In this document: positions 16,527 to 23,397 of the stretch, piece by piece
Position numbering within the stretch: the first letter of the stretch is position 1
Layout: every line of letters starts with the position of its first letter
Assembly: GCA_017745195.1 (NCBI GenBank)
Contig: JAGHZW010000191.1
Location: 1-61,069, forward strand
Direction: 5' to 3'
Length of the DNA stretch: 61,069 nucleotides
From: Pseudoxanthomonas sp.
GTDB taxonomy: Bacteria; Pseudomonadota; Gammaproteobacteria; Xanthomonadales; Xanthomonadaceae
Notes under the pieces: generated by a model
The model's database searches: none
Told to the model about the DNA's origin: nothing
Seen by the model: only the letters and a program-made list of their open reading frames with translations
Position numbers and translations under genes: made by a program

Positions 16527-16858
16527 GCGGCGGCCTTGAGGCCGAACAGGCGACCGATGCGGCGTAAGAGGGAGGGCGACGTGTAGCCGATGGGATAGAT
16601 GGCGCGGAGGCGAATGTTCCCATCCGGCTGGAGGTCCTTGCCGAGCACGAGGAAGTCGCCGTAGAACCACTTGCGCGATCCATCCCATTCCGTGATCCAG
16701 CCGCCGGAGCCTTCGCGGTTGCTCAGCGGCATGCCGTACTCGTCTCTACACGCCGTAAACTCGATTTCCGCACCCGCCGCCAGCGCAGCATCCAGCTCGG
16801 CCTCGGTGCGAATCGGCACGACCTTGCGGCCGGCCACGATGTAGGACTCGGTTGCCAT
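16523..16858 (-). CDS. Hypothetical phage protein
   Basis: 111 aa. MATESYIVAGRKVVPIRTEA, an acidic middle, WITEWDGSRKWFYGDFLVLG and a basic C-terminus. No family recognised. Start ATG 16858, three bases downstream of the previous stop codon region (16860); the stop overlaps the next start (ATGA). Confidence 0.55.
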   Translation of the reverse strand: MATESYIVAGRKVVPIRTEAELDAALAAGAEIEFTACRDEYGMPLSNREGSGGWITEWDGSRKWFYGDFLVLGKDLQPDGNIRLRAIYPIGYTSPSLLRRIGRLFGLKAAA

Positions 16859-16859
16859 C

Positions 16860-17102
16860 TCAGAACTCCTCCGTGCTGATGTGAGCGCCATCGGCCGTCT
16901 CGGCCCTGGCGTATTCGTCCGCCTGCCGGTGCGGCCAGGCGTAGTTGTTGGCGATCGGCCGCTGCTGCACCGCCCGGAACGCGCGGTCGCGCTCCTCGTT
17001 TGTCGGCGCTGCCGGAGCCTTGCCGCGGGCGCAGCGCTGCAACGACAGGGCGGTGAGCGGTCCAATGGCCGCGGTGAACTGGGCGTCGGACAGGCGGGTC
17101 AC
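16860..17102 (-). CDS. Hypothetical small phage protein
   Basis: 80 aa from GTG 17102, which overlaps the preceding stop (GTGA) and has GGAAGG eight bases upstream. Begins VTRLSDAQFTAAIGPLTALS, ends ADEYARAETADGAHISTEEF. A longer frame to 17165 exists, but the coupled GTG is the better start. Function unknown. Confidence 0.5.
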   Translation of the reverse strand: MTRLSDAQFTAAIGPLTALSLQRCARGKAPAAPTNEERDRAFRAVQQRPIANNYAWPHRQADEYARAETADGAHISTEEF

Positions 17103-17335
17103 AGGAACACCTTCCCGAGCAGCGCGCCCATGGCCAGCAGCAGGAGGATCGCGCCGAGGTCGCACAACGCCAGGCGCTGCGGACTCGGCAGCGGATAGAT
17201 CGGCAGGGGCGCCGCGTGGCCGTCAGCCGTCTCCGGCACGCCTTCGAAGACACCCGTTCCCGGCAGGTCGGCGTTGCCCGTGACCACGCCCGTGCTGTCG
17301 ACCACGTCCAGGCCGTCCACCTCGCGCCCGTTCAT
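17099..17335 (-). CDS. Small phage protein with C-terminal membrane helix
   Basis: 78 aa. The first 50 residues are acidic and Gly-rich; residues about 56-76 (LCDLGAILLLLAMGALLG) form one membrane helix at the C-terminus, a tail-anchored layout. It starts and stops in ATGA/GTGA overlaps. Function unknown. Confidence 0.55.
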   Translation of the reverse strand: MNGREVDGLDVVDSTGVVTGNADLPGTGVFEGVPETADGHAAPLPIYPLPSPQRLALCDLGAILLLLAMGALLGKVFL

Positions 17336-17559
17336 GCGGCATCTCCCGCAGTCGGCCAGCGGTACGGCCGCATGCTCGAATTGGCCAGTGCGACCGCGGC
17401 ACCGCTTGAGCGGCCGGCCTGCATCTCGTACAGGAGAACCTGCAGCGCGCGGCGCATCGTGTCGGCCGAGACCTGGAGCGCTCCGGCGCGGCTGCGCACG
17501 GCGCGCATGCCCGCGTGGAATCGCTGGACGTCGGTGGGCAGGTGGATGATGGAGGCCAC
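17332..17559 (-). CDS. Hypothetical small phage protein
   Basis: 75 aa from GTG 17559, with GGAGGG about seven bases upstream. Mostly helical: VASIIHLPTDVQRFHAGMRA and ALQVSADTMRRALQVLLYEM. The preceding micro-ORF stops two bases upstream of this start, so it is probably coupled. Function unknown. Confidence 0.5.
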   Translation of the reverse strand: MASIIHLPTDVQRFHAGMRAVRSRAGALQVSADTMRRALQVLLYEMQAGRSSGAAVALANSSMRPYRWPTAGDAA

Positions 17560-17561
17560 GG

Positions 17562-17645
17562 TCAGCCCTCCGCCTTGTCGAGCAGGCGCTCGATGCGAAG
17601 ACCCAACAGGAGGCCGATCAGGAAGCCGAGGGCGAGGGGGAGCAT
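17562..17645 (-). CDS. 27-aa membrane micropeptide
   Basis: ATG at 17645 to TGA at 17562-17564 encodes 27 residues: MLPLALGFLIGLLLGLR then IERLLDKAEG. It is one hydrophobic helix with a Gly-zipper-like spacing followed by a short charged tail. It starts in a TGATG overlap with the upstream stop and ends two bases before the next GTG, so it fills an otherwise unexplained gap in a fully coupled operon. It is too short for routine gene finders. Translation is inferred from this packing. Confidence 0.55.
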   Translation of the reverse strand: MLPLALGFLIGLLLGLRIERLLDKAEG

Positions 17646-17926
17646 CACTCCACCCCCAGCGCTTCGCACTCGGCCTGCAGCAGCGCATCGAGGCGCTTGG
17701 CATGGCGGGCGGCCTTCGTCAGCGCCGCACGGGCGCCGGCTGGCAGGTCATTGCGTTCAGCGGCCCATGCCAGCCAGGAGGCGGTCTCGGCGATCTCCTC
17801 GACCATCTCGCCCAGGTCACCGGAGGCCTGCAGCGCGTCCCCCACGTTGCGGGCGGCGTCGGCCTGGTCGAAGCCCGAGACCGGAACGGGGATCTGAACC
17901 CCGCGAATCAGCGCCAACTGCTGCAC
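17645..17926 (-). CDS. First gene of the leftward operon, MazG-like helical protein of unknown role
   Basis: 93 aa from GTG 17926, with GGAGA five bases upstream. VQQLALIRGVQIPVPVSGFD is followed by helices such as GDLGEMVEEIAETASWLAWA and a basic then acidic end. The EMVEEIAE stretch loosely recalls MazG-type helices, but no catalytic set is evident. It is the first gene after the putative PL promoter. Confidence 0.55.
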   Translation of the reverse strand: MQQLALIRGVQIPVPVSGFDQADAARNVGDALQASGDLGEMVEEIAETASWLAWAAERNDLPAGARAALTKAARHAKRLDALLQAECEALGVE

Positions 17927-17979
17927 CTTTCGTCTCCCTGCCCCGCCGGCGGAGGCCGGTGTCGTGGGGCGATGGGCAG

Positions 17980-18042
17980 ACAGTAAGACAGACTTACCCA
18001 CCGTGCAAGCACTTTCGGTAAGTAAGTAAGTGAAGGTTACCT
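17980..18042 (-). promoter_or_regulatory. PL promoter and repressor operators
   Basis: On the minus strand, TTGCAC (complement of 18003-18008) and TACTGT (complement of 17980-17985) are 17 bp apart and point at the leftward operon. The region is dense in GTAAG/CTTAC half-sites: GTAAG at 17983, CTTACC at 17993, GGTAAG at 18017 running into a GTAA triplet repeat, and GGTTACC at 18035. The same half-sites occur at PR (19425-19452), so they are probably CI/Cro operators. The promoter call is based on spacing and context. Confidence 0.6.
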
Positions 18043-18071
18043 GTCGTTCAGGCTGCGTTTAGATTGGGCAA

Positions 18072-18095
18072 TAAAAAAGCCCGCCGAAGCGGGCT
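18072..18095 (-). terminator. Rho-independent terminator of the lysogeny transcript
   Basis: On the minus strand AGCCCGC-TTCG-GCGGGCT forms a 7-bp stem with a tetraloop, followed by six U. It lies just after the lipoprotein gene and before PL, so it ends the CI-lipoprotein transcript and shields PL. Confidence 0.85.
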
Positions 18096-18113
18096 TGCGG
18101 TGCCGTCAGCCTC

Positions 18114-18479
18114 TTAGGCCTTGGCGCTGCAGTTCTGCCGGTAGCTGGCCATGAAGGCCTCGAACTCGGCGGCCGGTTCTGTGGTCTGCGGCATGGAATG
18201 GGGCAGGTCGAAAGTCAGCTCGTGGGTGCTGTTGCCCACGATGTAGAACGGCGTAAACCCCGTGTAGCCGCCCATGCGATTACGCGCGTTCAACTCGCCG
18301 CACAGGATGCGCTCGTGCTCGCTGCGCCGCATGATCCGAAGGTCGCGAAACTGCGCAGAATCAGGGTCGACAAGGGACTGCTTCACGGCGTCCTTGGCGG
18401 CTGATTCGAACTGGTACAGCTCGACCTGGGAGCATCCTCCCAAGGCGATCGCCATCGCTGGCAGAGCCATCCACCGCAT
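18114..18479 (-). CDS. Prophage lipoprotein, candidate lysogenic-conversion gene
   Basis: 121 aa. A signal MRWMALPAMAIALGGC with lipobox LGGC (Cys16) predicts an outer- or inner-membrane lipoprotein. The mature part has DPDSAQFRDLRIMRRSEHER, LCGELNARNRMGGYTGFTPF and a second Cys near the C-terminus, a pattern seen in small bacterial and prophage proteins of unknown function. It lies three bases after the CI stop with GGAGG before its ATG, so it should be expressed in the lysogen. Superinfection exclusion or another conversion role is inferred only from this context. Confidence 0.75.
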   Translation of the reverse strand: MRWMALPAMAIALGGCSQVELYQFESAAKDAVKQSLVDPDSAQFRDLRIMRRSEHERILCGELNARNRMGGYTGFTPFYIVGNSTHELTFDLPHSMPQTTEPAAEFEAFMASYRQNCSAKA

Positions 18480-18481
18480 GA

Positions 18482-19378
18482 CTACCTCCGTCGTTGTTGA
18501 CTGCGAACGCGCCCCACGACGGTCAGCTCGCCAAGCCGCTCGGGCGGGACCGTGCTGGGGGCATAGGCCGTGTTGGCCGAACTGATCGTGACGGAGCCGT
18601 CCCAGTTTCTCTGGGCCTGCTTGACGATGTATTCGCCATCGATGGCCAGGATGTACACGCCTGGATCCTTCACCGACTGCACGCGGAAATCGACCAGAAG
18701 CAGGTCTTTATCGCGGATGTCCGGCTCTCCAGAGTCGCCGCGGGCAATCACGATGCCGCAGTGCTCGGGGTCCAATCCCATGGTGTAGACAAGCCAGTTG
18801 CGCCGATAGGCGTACCAGTTGTCGACGTCGCCGGTGACGTCGGTGGAGCCGCCTCCGGCGGAGACGTGCATGTTCAGCAGCGGGACGAACACGAAATCGC
18901 GCTTGATCGCGGCAGCGAATGCCAGGTCCGTGACGACGTGATCCGGTAACTCGACCTCAAAATCCCGCTCTTCATCTCCCAGGTTTATCGTGCCGTCGAC
19001 CTCATCCATCGCGGAAAAGGCAAACAGGGCGACCGGATCGGGCCGACCCGAGATCGCGCCGCGCAGCTCGGGTGCACTCAGCTTGAACTCGGTCCGGCCG
19101 CCGTACGTCATCGGCTCCTCCGCAATTCCTTCCCACTGTTGTGGAATGGACCAGAACGGAGGCACGTCCTCGGTGTCGTCGGTCAGCCACTCCAATGGGG
19201 CGCCGGTGGCGCGGCTGATGCCGACGAGGTTCTCGCGACTGGGGGAGGTACCTCCGTCCTCCTTTTCCCATTGGGAAACCGCCGGGCGAGAGACCCCCAC
19301 AGCATCGGCAAGAGCTTGCTGGGAAAGCTTGGCGTAGCGGCGCGCAGCCGCGATTCGCTGGGGCATGGTGCTGGGCAT
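18482..19378 (-). CDS. CI-like repressor with S24 (LexA) peptidase domain
   Basis: 298 aa. An N-terminal XRE helix-turn-helix (about 6-62: KLSQQALADAVGVSRPAVSQ). The C-terminal S24 domain has the SAGGG segment (173-177) as likely self-cleavage site, catalytic Ser216 in ARGDSGEPDI and Lys253 in GEYIVKQ. The usual GDSM has Gly in place of Met. This predicts RecA-stimulated induction. Start ATG 19378 lies in a region without a strong RBS; ATG 19364-19366 is possible. It is divergent from the Cro-like gene. Confidence 0.9.
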   Translation of the reverse strand: MPSTMPQRIAAARRYAKLSQQALADAVGVSRPAVSQWEKEDGGTSPSRENLVGISRATGAPLEWLTDDTEDVPPFWSIPQQWEGIAEEPMTYGGRTEFKLSAPELRGAISGRPDPVALFAFSAMDEVDGTINLGDEERDFEVELPDHVVTDLAFAAAIKRDFVFVPLLNMHVSAGGGSTDVTGDVDNWYAYRRNWLVYTMGLDPEHCGIVIARGDSGEPDIRDKDLLLVDFRVQSVKDPGVYILAIDGEYIVKQAQRNWDGSVTISSANTAYAPSTVPPERLGELTVVGRVRSQQRRR

Positions 19379-19397
19379 GGCGGGATGATGGGGCCCA

Positions 19398-19455
19398 AGC
19401 CCTTGACTGCCTAGGAAAGAGGCGCTTACGCTCACGGCAACTTACCCGTAAGCGC
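19398..19455 (+). promoter_or_regulatory. PR promoter and operator region
   Basis: TTGACT at 19403-19408 is followed 17-18 bp later by a weak -10 (TTACGC/TACGCT, 19426-19432). CTTAC at 19425 and the perfect 12-bp palindrome-like CTTACCCGTAAG at 19441-19452 overlap or follow it, sharing half-sites with PL. The 16 bases CCCAAGCCCTTGACTG are also found at 24300-24315. Divergent CI transcription must start in the same interval. Confidence 0.6.
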
Positions 19456-19458
19456 GCC

Positions 19459-19701
19459 ATGAACCGTAAGCAGACCCAGGCCCTGATTGCCGTGCTCGGC
19501 GGCCCCGCTGCCCTGGCAGCGGCCCTCACGGAAGCCACCGGAGAGCCCATTACCTCCCAGGCGCTGAGCCAGTGGGGGCGGGTGCCCGTGCGCTGGGTGC
19601 TGCCGATCGAGCGGATCAGCCTGGGAAAGTTCACGCGCTACGACATCCGCGAGGACGTGTACGGCGTGGCACCGGTGAGCAAGGGAAACAAAGCAGCCTG
19701 A
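19459..19701 (+). CDS. Cro/YdaS-like regulator
   Basis: 80 aa. QTQALIAVLGGPAALAAALT followed by ITSQALSQWGRVPVRWVLPI matches the YdaS/Cro-like HTH family of lambdoid switch regions (GGxxALAxxL, then ALSQWxR-VPxRWV). As first gene of the rightward transcript opposite CI it should be the Cro counterpart. It is followed directly by a hairpin terminator. Confidence 0.82.
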   Translation: MNRKQTQALIAVLGGPAALAAALTEATGEPITSQALSQWGRVPVRWVLPIERISLGKFTRYDIREDVYGVAPVSKGNKAA

Positions 19702-19707
19702 CATCGA

Positions 19708-19739
19708 GGTCGGTCCTTCCTTGGGATCGGCCTTTTTTT
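19708..19739 (+). terminator. Rho-independent terminator after cro (tR1-like)
   Basis: GGTCGGTCC (19708-19716) pairs with GGATCGGCC (19724-19732), with two G-U wobbles, and is followed by seven T. It lies between the Cro-like gene and the next regulator, like lambda tR1, and implies read-through or antitermination for replication genes; no N-like gene was recognised. Confidence 0.8.
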
Positions 19740-19773
19740 ATGCCCCCAGGGCGTTGATCAACGCGAGTCAAAC

Positions 19774-20178
19774 ATGATGACCCAGCTTGACCTACCCATG
19801 CGCGGCGCCCCGGTACCGGTCGATCTGGCCGACGTGGCGCGCCAGCAGTCGTGGGCATCCGTGCTCACGTTCTGCGCCAGCAAGTCTGGTCTGCAGGACA
19901 AGGCCATTGCCGCCGAGATCGGTATGCAGGACGCGGTGTGGAGCCGGTGCAAGACCGGCCAGAACAGCCCCAGCGGCGAGCAGGTGGTGCGCCTCATGCA
20001 GCGCTGCGGCAACGCCGCGCCGCTGTACTGGCTGCTGCTGCAGATGGGCCTGGACCCGGCCAGCCTGCGACCGCTGGAGTCGGAGACCGAGCGCCAGCTG
20101 CGCGAAGCGCTGGAGCAAGTGGCCCGCCTGCAGGCTGACAAGCGCGTACTCGCCGAAGCCCTGCGTGGTGCCGCATGA
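19774..20178 (+). CDS. DNA-binding protein in the CII position
   Basis: 134 aa. WASVLTFCASKSGLQDKAIA and DAVWSRCKTGQNSPSGEQVV resemble a helix-turn-helix core; the C-terminal 40 residues are a coiled coil (ESETERQLREALEQVARLQA). Position after Cro and a tR1-like terminator matches CII-type regulators; similarity to lambda CII itself is not evident. Two consecutive ATGs start the gene (19774, 19777). Confidence 0.6.
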   Translation: MMTQLDLPMRGAPVPVDLADVARQQSWASVLTFCASKSGLQDKAIAAEIGMQDAVWSRCKTGQNSPSGEQVVRLMQRCGNAAPLYWLLLQMGLDPASLRPLESETERQLREALEQVARLQADKRVLAEALRGAA

Positions 20179-20483
20179 AAGCCATGAACCCGCAGCTGGC
20201 CGGCGGCACCGAAGGCGACAACCTCGGGCGCCGGTTCCGTGAATCACGCGAGCACGCGGGCCTGACCCAGCAAGCGGCCGCCAAGTCGATCGGACTGAGC
20301 GCCGGCCAACTGGGCCGGATCGAGCGGGGGGGGGTGTCGATGGTCGCTGAGCCAGGCACGATCGTGCGCGCGGCACGTATCTACGGCGTTCCGCAGGCGT
20401 GGCTGTACGCCGGGGCGATGGCGGCCGCCAGGCTGGTGCCTGCGTGGTACAGCCTGCAACCCGAGGCGCGCGCTGCCGCATGA
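20175..20483 (+). CDS. XRE-family helix-turn-helix protein
   Basis: 102 aa. NLGRRFRESREHAGLTQQAA then KSIGLSAGQLGRIERGGVSM is a classic Cro/CI HTH. The second half (VRAARIYGVPQAWLYAGAMA) completes the helical bundle. The codons for Arg-Gly-Gly-Val include a run of nine G (20326-20334), a possible slippage site. It starts in an ATGA overlap; ATG 20184 is an alternative. Confidence 0.75.
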   Translation: MKAMNPQLAGGTEGDNLGRRFRESREHAGLTQQAAAKSIGLSAGQLGRIERGGVSMVAEPGTIVRAARIYGVPQAWLYAGAMAAARLVPAWYSLQPEARAAA

Positions 20484-22384
20484 TCCCAGCACAGCCCCCC
20501 GTGCCAGACCTGCTGGCGGCCGACGCCTTCCTGTCCGCGCTGGACGAGGGAGCGGGGGCGTTCCACTTCCGCGTGTTCGACGACGACGAGGCCCGCAAGG
20601 ATCGGGGGCGGGCGCGCAAGTTCGACGGTGACTTCACCCGGCACGCGCACGCGCTGTCGACGGCCAACGCCGACGGATGCGGCGTGTTCGTGGTGGTCAA
20701 CGACGGCGGGCAGGACGCGGCCAGCATCGGCCGGGTGCGCGCGGTGTTCGCCGACCTGGATGGAGCGCCGCTGGAGCCCGTCCTGGCCTGCGGCCTTGAG
20801 CCGCACCTGATCGTGGAGTCCAGCCCGGGCAAGTGGCACGCCTACTGGCTGGTCGACGGCCTGCCGCTGGACCAGTTCGAAGGCGTGCAGCGCGCGATCG
20901 CTGCCGAGTTCCACTCCGACCCCAGCGTAATCGACCTGCCGCGGGTCATGCGCCTGCCGGGCTTCTTCCATCGCAAGGGCGAGCCGTTCCGCTCCCATGT
21001 GATCCACGAGTCGGGCGCCCTGCCGTATCCGGCGGCTACCATCCTCGAGCGCTGGCCGGCCGACAGCGTGCCCGCGCAGCACGCCCCGCAGCCAGTGCTG
21101 GGCCAGGTGGTGGAGATCAACCGGCATGCCTCCCTGCTCAAGGAGACGCGCTTCCTGGCGCACGACGTCCAGCAGGGGCACATGACCCGCGATGAAGCAC
21201 TGGCGATCATGCGCGACCGCGTGGCCGGTGGGCGCTACAGCCGCCACGTGCCCGACGACGAGATCGTGCGGGCGCTGGACGGGGCGCTGCACAAGATGCC
21301 TGCTCAGGCGCCCGCAGAGCTCCGCACGCGCGCCCCCGACCCCTACTGGGGCTTCAAGTTCGCTCCCGACCTGGTGCTCAACCTCGGCCCGACGCGCTGG
21401 CTCATCTCCAAGCTGCTGCCCGAGGACTGCACGGCCGTCCTGTACGGCCCGTCGGGCTCCATGAAGTCGTTCGTGACCCTGGACATGGGCCTGGCCATCG
21501 CGCATGGCGTGCCATGGCAGGGCCATGCGACCAAGCAGCGCACGGTGTTCTACCTAGCGGGCGAGGGCGAACAGGGCTTCGCCAAGCGCGTGGCCGCGTG
21601 GAGCGAGCATCACGAGCTGGCCCCGCCGCCCACGTTCGCCTTCCGCCAGATGCCGCGGATCCAGGACGCCAGCCAGATGGATGAGCTCATCGAGGCGATC
21701 CGCGCGATCCAGGCCGAACGCGGCCAAGCCGGCCTGATCATCATCGACACCCTGTTCACCGCGCTGGATGGCGGCGACGAGAACAGCGGCAAGGACATGG
21801 GCCAGATCATCGCGGCCATGAAGCGGCTGCGCGTGGAGTTCGGGGCCGCGGTGCTGACCGTGCACCACACCGGCAAGGTGGGCGAGGCAGCGCGCGGCCA
21901 CAGCAGTCTGCCGAGTGGCATGGACGTGATGTTCTACGCCAAGCCGGGCCCTGCGGCCATGACGGTGGAGATCACCAATCCCAAGCAGAAGGACGGCGCC
22001 GAGCATCCTTCGATCCTGCTGCAGGCCACCGTGCACCAGCTGCCCATCGTGGGCGAGGACGGGGAGCCGGAGACGAGCCTGGTGCTGAGCAATCCGGCGG
22101 GCCAGGTGATGGAGGCCTACAAGGCGCGCGCGAAAAAGACCGAAGAGGGCGAGGCCAAGACGCGCAACACACCGATGGGTGGCAACCAGACCGAAGCGCT
22201 CGCCGCGCTGGCGGACCTGACGGCCGCGGGGCAGCTGGTATCGGAGCCCGTCCTGCGCCAGGCGACCCAGGCGCGAGGGGTCGAAAAGAGCGCGGCTTGG
22301 TACGCCGTCCGAGCCCTGATCCAGTCCGGCGCGATCGTCCGGTCGGGTGAATTCCTGCGCCTCAAAGATGCCGAGGAGACCTGA
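20480..22384 (+). CDS. Phage primase-helicase fusion (RepB-primase plus AAA_25)
   Basis: 634 aa from ATG 20480 in an ATGA overlap. The N-terminal half has GVFVVVNDGG, RVRAVFADLDGAPLEPVLAC and HLIVESSPGKWHAYWLVDG, the RepB-type primase signature with its acidic D-L-D. The C-terminal half has Walker A YGPSGSMKSF, then TVFYLAGEGEQG and LIIIDTLFTALDGGDENSGK, a RepA/AAA_25 hexameric helicase. A last winged-helix-like domain follows. The protein probably both primes and unwinds at the phage origin, whose candidate lies immediately downstream. Confidence 0.88.
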   Translation: MIPAQPPVPDLLAADAFLSALDEGAGAFHFRVFDDDEARKDRGRARKFDGDFTRHAHALSTANADGCGVFVVVNDGGQDAASIGRVRAVFADLDGAPLEPVLACGLEPHLIVESSPGKWHAYWLVDGLPLDQFEGVQRAIAAEFHSDPSVIDLPRVMRLPGFFHRKGEPFRSHVIHESGALPYPAATILERWPADSVPAQHAPQPVLGQVVEINRHASLLKETRFLAHDVQQGHMTRDEALAIMRDRVAGGRYSRHVPDDEIVRALDGALHKMPAQAPAELRTRAPDPYWGFKFAPDLVLNLGPTRWLISKLLPEDCTAVLYGPSGSMKSFVTLDMGLAIAHGVPWQGHATKQRTVFYLAGEGEQGFAKRVAAWSEHHELAPPPTFAFRQMPRIQDASQMDELIEAIRAIQAERGQAGLIIIDTLFTALDGGDENSGKDMGQIIAAMKRLRVEFGAAVLTVHHTGKVGEAARGHSSLPSGMDVMFYAKPGPAAMTVEITNPKQKDGAEHPSILLQATVHQLPIVGEDGEPETSLVLSNPAGQVMEAYKARAKKTEEGEAKTRNTPMGGNQTEALAALADLTAAGQLVSEPVLRQATQARGVEKSAAWYAVRALIQSGAIVRSGEFLRLKDAEET

Positions 22385-22385
22385 A

Positions 22386-22823
22386 ATGTTCCACGGGAAA
22401 TCGGTTGAAAATACCGGGTTGAAGGTTGAAACGGTTGAAACGAATGGGGTGGCAAGGCTGCCGGTTGAAGGGTTGAAAAAATACCTCCCCGTTAGGGGGT
22501 ATTTTCAACCCAACCGGCCAGCGGCGGTTGAAGGGTTGAAAGAGGTTGGGCCGTTTCAACCTGACGCCGTGGAACATTCGCTTCCGGAAAGCTGGGGCGT
22601 GATGACGGTCACCCAGCGCAACCGGTGGTTGCACGCCAACGGCTACCCGTTCATCCACTTCAAGGCGCGCACCGGGAAGTTCTACGCCGCGGCCTCATGC
22701 CCGGTGATCGGACGGAGCGTCTACACCACAGGCATCGACACGCTGGCCGAAGCGGTCGAGGCGCAGCGGCTTCTCGCTGCGATCATCGAAGCCGGCACCG
22801 CCTGCTGTGAGGCCCGGCCATGA
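22386..22823 (+). CDS. Hypothetical protein overlapping the origin repeats
   Basis: 145 aa if started at ATG 22386. The first 70 residues are dictated by DNA repeats (VEGLKKYLP, VEGLKEVGP) and may be non-coding. An ATG at 22602 would give a compact 73-aa protein (MTVTQRNRWLHANGYPFIHF ... AEAVEAQRLLAAIIEAG), which may be the real gene and would leave the repeats intergenic. No family recognised. It overlaps the next gene by four bases. Confidence 0.5.
   Translation: MFHGKSVENTGLKVETVETNGVARLPVEGLKKYLPVRGYFQPNRPAAVEGLKEVGPFQPDAVEHSLPESWGVMTVTQRNRWLHANGYPFIHFKARTGKFYAAASCPVIGRSVYTTGIDTLAEAVEAQRLLAAIIEAGTACCEARP
22403..22561. repeat. Iteron cluster and hairpin, candidate phage replication origin
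   Basis: GGTTGAA occurs as direct copies at 22403, 22417, 22424, 22433, 22463, 22471, 22526 and 22534, and inverted (TTCAACC) at 22504 and 22555. Bases 22471-22510 form a long inverted repeat: GGTTGAAAA on the left, TTTTCAACC on the right, with an inner ATACC-CCCC/GGGG-GGTAT stem around GTTA. The block is AT-richer than its surroundings and follows the primase-helicase gene directly. Iterons plus hairpin next to the initiator gene are what phage origins look like; function is inferred. Confidence 0.6.
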
Positions 22824-23215
22824 CCGCGGCCCCGCTCGAGCACGCCGAGGCCGCGATGCTGATCCGGGCGGTGCGCGGCCTGGAGCCTGCCCACCCCGAG
22901 CTGCGGCTGCTGTACGCGATCCCAAACGGCGGCAAGCGCAGCCGCAAGACCGCGGCCGACCTCAAGGCCGAGGGCGTGCGCTCTGGCGTGCCCGACTACT
23001 GCCTGCCCGTGGCGCGCGGCGTCTGGCATGGCCTGTACCTGGAGCTTAAGCGGCTGCGCGGCGGGCGCGTGGAGCCCGAGCAGCGCGCGTGGCTTTCCGA
23101 TCTCGAGGCTCAGGGCTACCGCGCGGTCGTGTGCCGCGGCTGGGAGCAGGCCCTGGCCGAGATCCGCGACTACCTGGCCGCCGATGCGGTGGCCGCCAAC
23201 GATGGGGGCGAGTGA
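22820..23215 (+). CDS. VRR-NUC domain nuclease
   Basis: 131 aa. LYAIPNGGKRSRKTAADLKA, then GVRSGVPDYCLPVARGVWHG and LYLELKRLRGGRV give the VRR-NUC/PD-(D/E)XK active site (Pro-Asp, then Glu-x-Lys). The C-terminus QRAWLSDLEAQGYRAVVCRG is typical of the family. VRR-NUC proteins in phages act as Holliday-junction-type or repair nucleases. It starts in an ATGA overlap. Confidence 0.88.
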   Translation: MTAAPLEHAEAAMLIRAVRGLEPAHPELRLLYAIPNGGKRSRKTAADLKAEGVRSGVPDYCLPVARGVWHGLYLELKRLRGGRVEPEQRAWLSDLEAQGYRAVVCRGWEQALAEIRDYLAADAVAANDGGE

Positions 23216-23397
23216 TGGACTGGGCAATTGCGTTGGCGATGTGCGTGCTGTGCTTCTGGTGGGGGCGTCGCGCCGGCATGGCGAAGGCGACCCGCATCAC
23301 CAGCGCGGCCTTGGCGTACTGCGGCCTGCGCGACTTCAACGTCGCCACGCGGACGCTGCGATTCAGCGACGGCAGCAGCCGAACGGAGCGCCCATGA
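23215..23397 (+). CDS. Small membrane protein
   Basis: 60 aa from ATG 23215 in a TGATG overlap with the nuclease. MDWAIALAMCVLCFWWGRRA is one N-terminal membrane helix; the rest is soluble and basic. A longer frame to 23089 lies inside the nuclease gene and is rejected. Function unknown. Confidence 0.55.
   Translation: MDWAIALAMCVLCFWWGRRAGMAKATRITSAALAYCGLRDFNVATRTLRFSDGSSRTERP

Noticed and set aside
18017-18030. Phase-variable GTAA microsatellite
   Set aside because: Only three units and non-coding; the shared half-sites at PR make operator function the better explanation.
22403-22561. CRISPR array
   Set aside because: The repeats are only 7 bp with irregular spacing, no spacers of even length, and no cas genes other than a Cas4-like phage nuclease far away. 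Iterons fit better.
23028-23393. N-terminal extension of the 166-aa protein at 23394
   Set aside because: The extension overlies the VRR-NUC gene and the small membrane gene in another frame; the ATG at 23394 is coupled to the previous stop.
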